Shown one piece after another: positions 46,722-57,595 of a DNA stretch of 64,000 nt; within the stretch, counting starts at the first letter, position 1; every line of letters starts with the position of its first letter. A program made the position numbers and the translations under genes. A model generated the notes under the pieces. It was not told the DNA's origin and searched no databases. It saw nothing but the letters and a program-made list of their open reading frames with translations. The stretch comes from Streptomyces tuirus. GTDB taxonomy: Bacteria; Actinomycetota; Actinomycetes; Streptomycetales; Streptomycetaceae. The stretch covers positions 62,001-126,000 of the forward strand of contig JAGTPG010000002.1 of NCBI GenBank assembly GCA_018195615.1, in the 5' to 3' direction.

Positions 46722-48736
46722 TCAGTCCGCCGTCTGTGCCGGGCCCGCTGTCACCTTCCGGAGCAGCGGCTTGCTGCCGGCGATCGCGGCGAGCATGGCC
46801 AGCGCTCCGACAGCCACGCAGATCACCAGTTGCACGGCGCCGGAGGTGTTGATGGTGGTGCCGGCCGCCTTGTTGAGCTGCATGGCGCCGAAGGCGCCCA
46901 TCGCGGTGGTGCCGCCGGCCAGGACGGCCAGCGGGATGACGGTCTCACGGATCCGCGCCCGGTCCAGCACTTCCAGTGGCGTGCCGGACAGCCGCAGCAG
47001 GCCGTACACGCGACGCCGGTCCAGGACGTTCGCGGCGGCCGTGAGGCCGGCGGAGGCGGCCGCGACGAGGAAGCTGAGCACCAGGGTGGCGGTGCTGACG
47101 GTGGCGACGCGGGCGGTGACCGTGTCGTCAGGCGCGGACACGTACTCCTGAGTGAGCGGGTACCTGCCCGCCCCGAGGGGCGTCAGCACGGTGACGGCGG
47201 TGTCGATGTGCTCCTGCCCGCCGGACACCTGGACGGTCACGCCGTTGACACCGCCGAGCAGGCTGTCGTAGTCGTCCTCGCTCGTGACGGCGACGGTCGC
47301 CGTGACGCCCGCCCGGTGCAGGAGCGTGCGGGCCTCGGACGCGGTCCGCCGGGCGTCGGTGGCGTCCGCGGTGATCACCGCCACCTGGCCCTCGTGGCTC
47401 GGGCCTTCGAGGCTCAGCGTGCTGACCGAGAAGAATCCGGCCACGAATCCCGCGAGGACCAGGCCGCTGACGGTGCGCCAGGCTCCGCGCGGGTCGTCGC
47501 TGAGGCGGCGCCCGGCCAGCAACGTGGCCGGGCGCTTGGCGCGGCGGCCCACGATCCGGCCCAGCCGGTCCACGACCCAGGGGCCGAACAGCCAGAACGC
47601 ACCGTAGAAGAGCGCCAGCAGGGCGAGCAGTTGCCGGGTCTTCAGCTGGCCGCTGTCGCCCGTGGTCGCCCAGATGTAGAGCAGGACCGCGACGAACAGC
47701 ACCAGGCGGATCGCGCGGGTGCGGCGCGGGTTGGCCTGCTGGGCGACGCCCAGGGGCGAGGTGGCCACCTGGCGCAGCATCGTCACCGCGCTGACGGTGA
47801 TCAGCGCGGTGACGGCCAGCACCACCGCCACGAGCCACGGGAGCCCCACCCACAGCCGGCCGGTGTACCAGGTGCCGACGCCGTACGGGAGTTCGGCGAG
47901 CGCGGGCAGCAGCGCGGTGTAGGCGAGCGCGCCCGCCAGAGCTCCGGCCGCGCCGACTCCCGCCGCCTCGACGGCGGTCATGGCGAGGATCTGCCGCGGT
48001 GTCGCCCCGGCCAGGCGTAGTGCGGCGAGCCGCTGTTCGCGCCGGGCCGCGCCGAGTCGTCCGGCGGCCGAGGCCAGCACGACGACCGGCATGACGAGAA
48101 GTACCACTCCCAGGAGCACGGTGCCCTGGTCGGTGGCGGTGAACACGCTCGCCTTGGTGCCGGAGAAGCCGGAGATCGGGGCGCGCGTCGTCATCCCGTC
48201 GTCGTAGAAGTTCTGCTCCCGGCGGCCTGGGAGACGGTCGTGTCGCCGGGCGCTCTTCCGACCACCGCGACCAGCTCGTCGGGCGAGGCGAGACCTGCGG
48301 TGGCGATCGTGCCGTAGGACGTCGTCCTCGGGAAGCGGTCGGCGAGTTGGCTCGCGGGGAGCTTGTGCATCAGCTTGGCCAGGGCCGGAGAGACGTACAC
48401 CCGGCCCTGCTCCGGGAAGCCGCTCAGGCCGGGCGGCGCGGGGGTCGGCTCGCGGCCGGGCAGTCGGGCCAGGTTCACGACGGTGACGGGTTGGTGGCGG
48501 ACGTACGTCGTGGTGGTGGCCTGGACGGCCGTGGCCTCCTTGGCCGGTACGGCGTCGGGGGTGCGCCATGTGGTGTGGTCGGCGCGGGTGCCGGCGCCGA
48601 GGGAGGCGGCGATCATCAGCAGCAGGAGGAAGGAGCCGACGGCAGCGGCGCCGGCCGCGAGCAGCTGGGACTGCACGCCGCGGCGGCCGGAGGACCTGGC
48701 CAGGTGCCAGGTCAGGGGCAGCACGGGGGAACGCAT
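46722..48736 (-). pseudogene. FtsX-like ABC transporter permease, one frameshift
   Basis: MacB/FtsX-type permease with two FtsX domains. It starts 'MRSPVLPLTWHLARSSGRRG' at ATG 48736 (CAGGAGTG upstream), with membrane segment 'SFLLLLMIAASLGAG' and an extracytoplasmic domain. The frame changes near 48200, followed by 'VLLGVVLLVMPVVVLASAAG' and 'EQRLAALRLAGATPRQILAM' (coupling region), then a second repeat with 'YGLLRLSGTPLEVLDRARIR'. It ends 'LLRKVTAGPAQTAD'. Partner ATPase lies 20 bp upstream. Probably exports a lipid or peptide, or acts as a mechanotransmitter. Confidence 0.8.
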
Positions 48737-48756
48737 GGGAGTCACTCCTGCGGGGG

Positions 48757-49479
48757 TCAGGCGAGGGTGGACTGGCTGTGGCCGCTGATGCGGCCGTCGC
48801 GGACCTGGAGGACGCGGTCGCAGTGGGCGGCGACGTCGGCGTCGTGGGTGACCATGACCAGGGCGGCGCCCGTCTCCCGGGTCGCGAAGGTCAGCAGCTG
48901 GACCACCTCTGTGCTGGTGCGCTGGTCCAGGGCGCCGGTGGGCTCGTCGGCGAAGACCACGTCCGGCGCGGCGACCAGCGCGCGGGCGATGGCGACCCGC
49001 TGGGCCTGGCCGCCGGAGAGCTGGCCGGGGCGACGCTGCTCCAGCCCCTCCAGGCCGAGCGGTGCGAACCAGTGGCGGGCGCGGGCGACGGCCTCGCCGC
49101 GCGGTAGGCCTTCCAGCATCAGCGGCAGGGCGACGTTCTCCTCGGCGGGCAGTTCGGGCAGCAGCTGGCCGAACTGGAACACGAAGCCGAACCGCTTGCG
49201 GCGCAGCGCGCTGAGCCGGTTCTCGCCGAGGTTGTCGATGCGCCCCCAGCCTTCGGCCGGGGGGACCCCCATCTCGCTTCGCTCGCCGCGCAGCAGCACC
49301 TGGCCGTCGTCGGGGCGGATGATCCCCGCCAAGGTGTGCAGCAACGTCGACTTGCCGGACCCCGACGGGCCCATGATCGCCAGCGAGTCACGCTCGCGGA
49401 CCTCCACGTTCACGCCGGCCAGGGCGGTGGTGGAGCCGTACTTCTTGACGAGGCCGTGTCCGGCCAGGACAGTGCTCAT
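48757..49479 (-). CDS. ABC transporter ATP-binding protein (MacB/LolD type) with in-frame repeat insertion
   Basis: A 240-residue ATPase: Walker A 'GPSGSGKST' (37-45), Q-loop 'FVFQFGQLLPELPAEENV' (Gln102), signature 'LSGGQAQR' (154-161), Walker B 'VVFADEP' (174-180) and H-loop 'MVTHDADVAA'. Residues 68-80 'SEMGVPPAEGWGR' have no counterpart in the family, where 'LLRGER' is normally followed directly by 'IDxLGE'. They come from a palindromic GC-rich DNA segment (49240-49278). Energises the adjacent FtsX-like permease. Confidence 0.9.
   Translation of the reverse strand: MSTVLAGHGLVKKYGSTTALAGVNVEVRERDSLAIMGPSGSGKSTLLHTLAGIIRPDDGQVLLRGERSEMGVPPAEGWGRIDNLGENRLSALRRKRFGFVFQFGQLLPELPAEENVALPLMLEGLPRGEAVARARHWFAPLGLEGLEQRRPGQLSGGQAQRVAIARALVAAPDVVFADEPTGALDQRTSTEVVQLLTFATRETGAALVMVTHDADVAAHCDRVLQVRDGRISGHSQSTLA
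49240..49278. repeat. REP-like palindromic insertion within the ABC ATPase gene
   Basis: A 39-bp segment containing CCCCCAGCCTTCGGCCGGGG (self-complementary C5/G5 arms around CCTTCGG) followed by ACCCCCATCTCGCTTCGCTC. Such CTCGCTTCGCTC/GGGGGACCCCC strings are familiar from intergenic repeats of Streptomyces. Here the unit is a multiple of three and keeps the ATPase frame open. Confidence 0.55.
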
Positions 49480-49498
49480 GGTGTGACGTCGGCCTTTC

Positions 49499-49870
49499 TC
49501 AGCGCTCGAAGGTCCAGGTGACGCTCTTGGCGTCGGCCTTGGTCACGCGGACGGGGATCTCGACGGTCTCGCCGTCGCTCTTCTTGCCCGTGCAGGTGAG
49601 GGTGGCTCCGGCCACGGCTTTGAGCCCGGTAGGACAGGTGACGCCGGAGAGTTTGTCGCCGACCCAGGGCAGCGGGTGGTACTTGCTCTCGGTGCGGCCC
49701 GCGACGATGTTCGCCGCGAGCGCCCTGTGGCCGTCCACCGACGCCGCGCTGTACTCGTCGAGACGGCTCGTCGACTCGGTGCCGGAGAGCAGATACGTCC
49801 CCACGCCGCCCAGCGCGACCACGGCGGTCACGCCGCCTACGACGCCGACGAGGAACTTGTTGCGCTGCAT
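49499..49870 (-). CDS. DUF4333 domain membrane-anchored protein
   Basis: A 123-residue protein with an N-terminal membrane anchor ('FLVGVVGGVTAVVALGGVGT', residues about 6-25) and an exported domain with 'VTCPTGLKAVAGATLTCTGK' and 'VEIPVRVTKADAKSVTWTFE', the two-Cys DUF4333 pattern. Start ATG 49870 follows AGGAG. It is upstream of the ABC ATPase by 19 bp and likely cotranscribed. From 49871 to 50232 no gene could be supported. Confidence 0.75.
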   Translation of the reverse strand: MQRNKFLVGVVGGVTAVVALGGVGTYLLSGTESTSRLDEYSAASVDGHRALAANIVAGRTESKYHPLPWVGDKLSGVTCPTGLKAVAGATLTCTGKKSDGETVEIPVRVTKADAKSVTWTFER

Positions 49871-50232
49871 CGCGTACTCCTGATGTCCGTGGTGAGGATG
49901 CGGCTCCACCCTCGCCCGCGGACCCGGGAGCGTGCCTCGGCCGAACGGTCAGGATCGCGGGCCGGACCCACCGGGCCCATCGACCGTTCGGCCGATCCCG
50001 CTGCCGGGGGGTCTGGCCAACCGTGACCGGCATGACGCCTGTTTCCACTCGGCGCCGGCGCCCGTGACCTCGCCACCGGCGCCGCGTCCGTGGTCTCGCC
50101 GTCGCTCTCGTCCCGGCCCTCGCCCCGGCCGCCGTCGCTGCTGGTCCGAGGGCCGGTCGTGTTCGGGCCGGGAGAGATCATGAATGCAGTACGCGCTGCG
50201 CCCTGGGCCCTCGCCTCGACGTGCTCGGTCGG

Positions 50233-50613
50233 TCAGTCTGCTGTCGGGCCCTGCGGGACCTCCGCTCGCGTGAAGCCGTGGCTCCGCTCCACTTTCGCCA
50301 CATGCAGCGTGTAGCTCTGGTACCACTCGGCTCGCCCGCGCTTTTGCGCCGCCTGGTGCTCGGCGTTGGACCGCCACTCCGTGAGGGCGTCGGCGTCGCG
50401 GAAGTACCCGACGGTGATGCCGAGCCCGCCAGGCGTCTGCGCGTGATCCATCCCCAGGAACCCGGGGACGTCCTTCACCAGGTCTTCCATGCGCGCGTTG
50501 GTCTCGCTGTAGCCGCTCTGGTCCTGGGTTCGCACCGTGGTGAAGACCGCCACGTAGTAGGGGGGTTCATAGGCCTCGACGGGCGCGACAGGCGCTTCCG
50601 AGTGATCGCTCAT
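50233..50613 (-). CDS. Antibiotic biosynthesis monooxygenase (ABM)-like protein
   Basis: A 126-residue protein: 'YYVAVFTTVRTQDQSGYSET', 'MEDLVKDVPGFLGMDHAQTP', 'GLGITVGYFRDADALTEWRS' and 'HQAAQKRGRAEWYQSYTLHV', the ABM heme-oxygenase-like/YgiN fold. Start ATG 50613. It lies 41 bp downstream of rph in the same direction and could be cotranscribed. A link to rifamycin is not established. Confidence 0.8.
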   Translation of the reverse strand: MSDHSEAPVAPVEAYEPPYYVAVFTTVRTQDQSGYSETNARMEDLVKDVPGFLGMDHAQTPGGLGITVGYFRDADALTEWRSNAEHQAAQKRGRAEWYQSYTLHVAKVERSHGFTRAEVPQGPTAD

Positions 50614-50654
50614 GACGCCACCGTAAGGCGGGACACACCCGCGGGAAGCGAAGC

Positions 50655-53253
<2,599 letters not shown>

Positions 53254-53475
53254 CGCGACACCTCCGAGGCAGACGTGTTCCGGCGCCCTGCACTGGCCGA
53301 TCGGATCACCGGCGTCCCCCGCTCTGTCGAACCTCTTGTCGGGCGCATCCTCGCCTCTGGCCGCCTTCCCTCTGACGGGACGTCACCGCGTCCCCCGTAC
53401 GTCCACGACACCACACGCACCTCGTGCCCCCGTTCCCGCAGGTCTTGGCCTCGGTCGACGATTCTGCGCCCCGCC

Positions 53476-53495
53476 GGGGCCTTGCCGCAAGCCCC
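53476..53495 (-). promoter_or_regulatory. Rifamycin-associated element (RAE) upstream of rph
   Basis: On the minus strand the sequence is GGGGCTTGCGGCAAGGCCCC, an inverted repeat with core CTTGC/GCAAG. It matches, from memory, the RAE found upstream of rifamycin-resistance genes such as rph, arr and iri in actinomycetes and required for rifamycin-induced expression. Here it stands between rph and a divergent sirtuin gene. Confidence 0.8.
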
Positions 53496-53518
53496 CCGGT
53501 GCGCTATACCTTGAGAGT

Positions 53519-53540
53519 GGCAAGGAGAGTTCTCCTTGCC
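53519..53540. promoter_or_regulatory. Perfect 22-bp palindrome beside the RAE
   Basis: GGCAAGGAGA-GT-TCTCCTTGCC has perfect 10-bp arms. It is 23 bp from the RAE and about 74 bp upstream of the sirtuin start. It could be an operator for the sirtuin or a transcript hairpin. TATACC at 53505-53510 lies between the two elements. Confidence 0.5.
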
Positions 53541-53613
53541 TTCGTCGTTTTTGCGGCGGGTGACAGACCTGCTCGGGTCCGCGCCACAGGCTCCTGTTCC
53601 GTACCCTGACGGC

Positions 53614-54519
53614 ATGCGCATGCGCCCCACCCTGAGCTGGACACCTGCCGAGGACCTGCCGCCGGGCACCACGGATCCGGAGCCGGTCGCCGATGCGCTG
53701 AGCACCGGCGGTGTGCTGGTGCTGAGCGGAGCGGGTATCTCCACGGAGTCGGGCATCCCCGATTACCGGGGCGTGGGCGGGAGCCTGAGCCGGCACACGC
53801 CGATGACCTACCAGGACTTCACCGGCGGTGCCCAGGCCCGGCGCCGGTACTGGGCGCGCAGCCATCTCGGCTGGCGCACCTTCGGCCGAGCCCGCCCCAA
53901 CGCCGGGCACCGGGCCGTGGCGGCCTTCGGGCGGCGCGGCCTGCTCTCGGGCGTCATCACCCAGAACGTGGACGGCCTGCATCAGGCCGCCGGCAGCGAG
54001 GACGTCGTGGAGCTCCACGGAACGCTGGACCGGGTCGTCTGCCTTTCCTGCCGTGCCTACAGCCCACGCCGTGCACTCGCCCGGCGACTGGAGGAGGCCA
54101 ATCCTGGGTTCGAGCCCGAAGCCGCCGGAATCAACCCGGACGGTGACGCCGACCTCACGGACGAACAGGTCGAAGGCTTCCGGGTGGTGTCCTGCACGGT
54201 CTGCGACGGCATCCTCAAGCCGGACGTGGTGTTCTTCGGCGAAGCCGTTCCTCCGCAGCGCGTCGAGCACTGCCGCGAGCTGGTCCGTGCGGCGGCCTCG
54301 CTGCTGGTCCTGGGCTCCTCACTGACGGTGATGTCCGGGCTCCGGTTCGTCCGCCAGGCGGCCCAGGCCGGCAAGCCGGTGCTGATCGTCAACCGGGACC
54401 CGACCCGGGGCGACCAGCACGCCCTCACCAGGGTTTCGCTCCCGCTGGGCTCAGCCCTCACGACCGTGGCGGACCGGCTGGGCATTCCCCTGGACGGGCA
54501 GGCCGCGCTGAGACCGTGA
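53614..54519 (+). CDS. Sirtuin-family NAD-dependent protein deacetylase
   Basis: A 301-residue Sir2 protein. Motifs are '[17 protein letters not shown]' (38-53), '[13 protein letters not shown]' (116-128), catalytic His135 in 'VELHGTLDR', zinc Cys143/Cys146 ('CLSC') and Cys194/Cys197 ('CTVC'), and 'KPDVVFFGE'. ATG 53614 is chosen, with ATG 53620 as alternative; the frame is open upstream to TTG 53536. Divergent from rph, sharing a 360-bp region with the RAE. Intact. Confidence 0.9.
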   Translation: MRMRPTLSWTPAEDLPPGTTDPEPVADALSTGGVLVLSGAGISTESGIPDYRGVGGSLSRHTPMTYQDFTGGAQARRRYWARSHLGWRTFGRARPNAGHRAVAAFGRRGLLSGVITQNVDGLHQAAGSEDVVELHGTLDRVVCLSCRAYSPRRALARRLEEANPGFEPEAAGINPDGDADLTDEQVEGFRVVSCTVCDGILKPDVVFFGEAVPPQRVEHCRELVRAAASLLVLGSSLTVMSGLRFVRQAAQAGKPVLIVNRDPTRGDQHALTRVSLPLGSALTTVADRLGIPLDGQAALRP

Positions 54520-54574
54520 CGGTGGTGGGGCTTCATCAGGGCGTCCGAGCCGCTCGGGCGTCGCTGAGAATCGC

Positions 54575-55741
54575 TCAACCGTCACTGCGAGGGACCAGCG
54601 GTACCAAGACATCCCCCTCGGCGTGCAGGATCCGAAAGCGGTCGGGCTTCGCCGGATCCCGGTCGACGACCTGGACGGGCGCCTGAGCCCATTGCCAGAC
54701 GCTGACGCCCGTTGTGCGGGAGAACCGGATCCGTCCGCGGGTGCCTTCGACTGCGACGCGGGGCCAGGATTCGGCAGTGCGCGCCCGGTCCGTGCCGTGA
54801 GAACGCAGCACGTCGGCGAGGACGACGACCGCGTCGTAGCCCTCGAAGGCGACGAAGGAGGGCGATTCGGCCAGCCGTTGACGGAGGGCCGCTTCGACTC
54901 GTGCGCCGAGTGGGCTGAGGCGCTCGGGCAGGTAGCGCAGGAACGGGATCGCGGTGCTGTCGTCGCCCAGTTGCGTCGCCCATTCGGCGAACTCCGGTTG
55001 GCCGGCCGGAGCACCGATCATGATGTCGGTGAGGCGCGGGTCCTGGCGGACAATCTTGACGATCGACACGGCCGGCTCCGGGTGGCCGACGAGGAGAAGG
55101 AGGGCTGTCGCGTGGTGGGCGTCGAGTTCGTCGCACACGGCCGAGGGGGTGAGCGCGCGCATGCCGAGTTCGATGACGGTGCCGCCGCGTGGAGCGAGAC
55201 CGTCCCGCAGAATGCGGGTCCCGGATGCCCAGTAGGCACTCGGCTGGGCTGCGACCGCGATGCGCCTGTGGCCCGCGCCTAGGAGGAAGTCCGCGTAGAT
55301 CTGCCAGCCGCGGGACTGCGGCGGGGAGAGGCGCGCGACCCACTGGGTCGGCTGTTCGGTGAGCGCGTCGAGAACCGCTGACGAGCAGAGGAACGGCAGG
55401 CCCAAGGCGTCGGCACGGGCGGCAGCGGCGCGAGCGACGACGCTGTGGTACTCCCCCGCCACGGCAGCCACGCCCAGGCGAGCCAACTCATCCATCGCCG
55501 CCATGGCCCGGTTCGGGTCAGCCGCGGTGTCCCGGACCACCAGTTCCAGTGGTCTCCCGGCGACCCCGCCGGCGTCATTGACCTCGCCGACGGCCAGCTC
55601 GAGACCGGCCAGCACATGCCGGCCCGCCTCGGCCCAGCCGGGTCGAGTCAGCGGAACGAGGGCGCCGATCCTGACGGTTGTTCCTTCAGCCTGCTCCGCT
55701 CCGGGGCGCGATGGTGGCGTCTTCATCCTTGGCGTCTTCAT
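54575..55741 (-). CDS. Type 1 periplasmic-binding-fold protein without export signal
   Basis: A 388-residue protein of the LivJ/branched-chain amino acid receptor fold: 'VRIGALVPLTRPGWAEAGRH', 'VLAGLELAVGEVNDAGGVAG', 'RPLELVVRDTAADPNRAMAA', 'LGVAAVAGEYHSVVARAAAA'. Family members are usually lipoproteins, but here no hydrophobic signal precedes the domain after ATG 55741. A longer frame upstream adds only basic sequence. No Liv permease genes are near. It may be a cytosolic ligand sensor, or the 5' end may be misread. Confidence 0.75.
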   Translation of the reverse strand: MKTPRMKTPPSRPGAEQAEGTTVRIGALVPLTRPGWAEAGRHVLAGLELAVGEVNDAGGVAGRPLELVVRDTAADPNRAMAAMDELARLGVAAVAGEYHSVVARAAAARADALGLPFLCSSAVLDALTEQPTQWVARLSPPQSRGWQIYADFLLGAGHRRIAVAAQPSAYWASGTRILRDGLAPRGGTVIELGMRALTPSAVCDELDAHHATALLLLVGHPEPAVSIVKIVRQDPRLTDIMIGAPAGQPEFAEWATQLGDDSTAIPFLRYLPERLSPLGARVEAALRQRLAESPSFVAFEGYDAVVVLADVLRSHGTDRARTAESWPRVAVEGTRGRIRFSRTTGVSVWQWAQAPVQVVDRDPAKPDRFRILHAEGDVLVPLVPRSDG

Positions 55742-56057
55742 GCGTGGCGTCTCCCGGGGAGCGATTCGGTTGCAGATGGCCCGGATCGCTGAGCTGCAGA
55801 GGCGGGCAGCAACCGGGTGACCATGCCGGACATTGGATCCGCCACCGTCACGATGAGCAACCTGAATGCCGTGGTGCTCGCCACCGCCCACAAGCAGTCC
55901 CGCGGGCTGACCGCGTCCTGCCCGCTTCACCCGGCGAGGTCGCCGTACGAAATTGTTCCAGACGCTTGACGGCCGCCCCATGACTGCGTAGACATGTCAG
56001 CGCAGTCAGACGACCGTCGGACGGCAGTGGTTCGGATCACGATCGTCGGGAGACACC

Positions 56058-57191
56058 ATGGCGCGAGAGGCAAGGCGGGGCGGAAGTTCCGGCGCACCGC
56101 GCAGTGTGGACGTGGCCCGCCTGGCGGGCGTATCGCAGAAGACGGTGTCCCGCGTCTTCAACGACGAGCCGTATGTCTCCGCCGATGTGCGCCGACGCGT
56201 TCTCGATGCCGCCGAGGAACTCGGATACCGGCCGAACAACGCCGCCCGAGCGCTGGCTTCCGGACGCACGCGGTCCATCGGTGTCGTGACGCTGGGAACC
56301 GCCCTGTACGGACCCGCCTCACTGATCATGGGGGTCGAGCGCGCCGCACGGGACACTGGCTACGCCCTCCGTGTGGTCAACACGATGGAAGGCGACCCTG
56401 CGGGAGTCGCCGGCGCGGTGGAGTCGCTTCTCGATCAGGGCGTGGACGGCATCGTCATCTCCGAGCCGATCGACGAGGGGCACGAGGGAGACCTGTCGGC
56501 CCGACTCGACATGCCCGTCCTCGTCCTCGGCGCGCCACCGATACTCGCACCCAGGGCTTTGGCCGCCGGCACCGGCGCCGATCTCATGGCGCGAACGGCC
56601 ACCGAGCACCTGCTGGAGCTGGGGCACACCACCGTTCACCACCTCGCCGGCCCGCAGCGGTGGTACGCCGCCCGGGACCGCGTGGAGGGCTGGCGGGCGG
56701 CGCTCACCGCGCACGGCAGAACGGTGCCGCCCGTCGTCGAGGGCGACTGGTCGGCCGCGTCCGGCTACGCGGCGGGCCGCGAACTGGCCTCCGACGGCGA
56801 GGTGACCGCGGTGTTCGCCGCCAACGACGACATGGCGATCGGCCTCATCCGGGCACTGGCGGAAGCAGGCCGACGTGTGCCGGAGGACGTCAGCGTCGTC
56901 GGTTTCGACGACATCCCCGTGGCCGCTTATGTGTCTCCCCCTCTCACTACGATGCGTCAGCCGTTCGATGCTGTGGCGCAGGAGGGACTCAAGCGCCTCG
57001 TGCATGCCATCGAGAATCCCCAGGCGCTCCCCTTGGCGGCGAGTGATCCCCCGGTCGACCTCGTGATCCGCAGTTCGACCGCGCCCCCTTCGACCCGAAC
57101 GACCCCAGGGCGTGGTCGGAGTGCCGCCTCTCGTTCGAGTGAGGGCCGGCACAGTCCGCCCATGGACGGAGGTGCCTCCCACCACGACTGA
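56058..57191 (+). CDS. LacI-family transcriptional regulator
   Basis: A 377-residue LacI protein. The helix-turn-helix 'VDVARLAGVSQKTVSRVFND' (residues 17-36) and hinge 'YRPNNAARALASGRTRSIGV' precede a type 1 periplasmic-binding effector domain with 'VTAVFAANDDMAIGLIRALA' and 'VGFDDIPVAAYVSPPLTTMR'. A 40-residue Ser/Arg-rich tail after 'VDLVIRSS' is longer than usual and may reflect a 3' frame error. ATG 56058 follows GGGAG. It probably controls the following sugar operon. Confidence 0.85.
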   Translation: MAREARRGGSSGAPRSVDVARLAGVSQKTVSRVFNDEPYVSADVRRRVLDAAEELGYRPNNAARALASGRTRSIGVVTLGTALYGPASLIMGVERAARDTGYALRVVNTMEGDPAGVAGAVESLLDQGVDGIVISEPIDEGHEGDLSARLDMPVLVLGAPPILAPRALAAGTGADLMARTATEHLLELGHTTVHHLAGPQRWYAARDRVEGWRAALTAHGRTVPPVVEGDWSAASGYAAGRELASDGEVTAVFAANDDMAIGLIRALAEAGRRVPEDVSVVGFDDIPVAAYVSPPLTTMRQPFDAVAQEGLKRLVHAIENPQALPLAASDPPVDLVIRSSTAPPSTRTTPGRGRSAASRSSEGRHSPPMDGGASHHD

Positions 57192-57462
57192 ACAGCGCAG
57201 ACCAGCCCGAGCCGCTTTCTCACTTCCGGGCACCTGGCCGCAGGGCGAGCCGCCGTATCGGCCTCCGCTCGCTTCCCCTTCTCCAGAGCGCACCCGCGCA
57301 CGTGCGGACACCCCCCTTGCGCGAGCCACGCGTCTCCCCCGCCGTCACTCGGCAGTCACTGACCAGGTGAGCTGCCACGAACGGTTCACAGCCCCACCCG
57401 TTGCTGCCCCGAGCCTCAGGCTTCCACCTCACCGGTAGGTGGGACGCCCGCCGGGCGAAGTC

Positions 57463-57473
57463 CGTTTGAAACG
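57463..57473. promoter_or_regulatory. Candidate LacI operator upstream of the sugar ABC operon
   Basis: CGTTTGAAACG has perfect CGTTT/AAACG arms around one base, the form of LacI/GalR-type operators. It is 123 bp upstream of the substrate-binding-protein start and downstream of the LacI gene. Confidence 0.45.
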
Positions 57474-57595
57474 TGTGCCCGTTTGCCACGGCGTTCGCCA
57501 TGTCGTGGCCGTCACGCGGAAAGCCCCTCACGTCTCCTCGTTGCGCACGTCCCAGCCCGGCGTGCCATTCCCTCAGCCACTGGCGGGAGTTCACC

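Noticed and set aside
49837..50181. Minus-strand frame between the DUF4333 and ABM genes
   Set aside because: Disordered Arg/Pro/Ser-rich composition and no ribosome-binding site at its start, so treated as non-coding.
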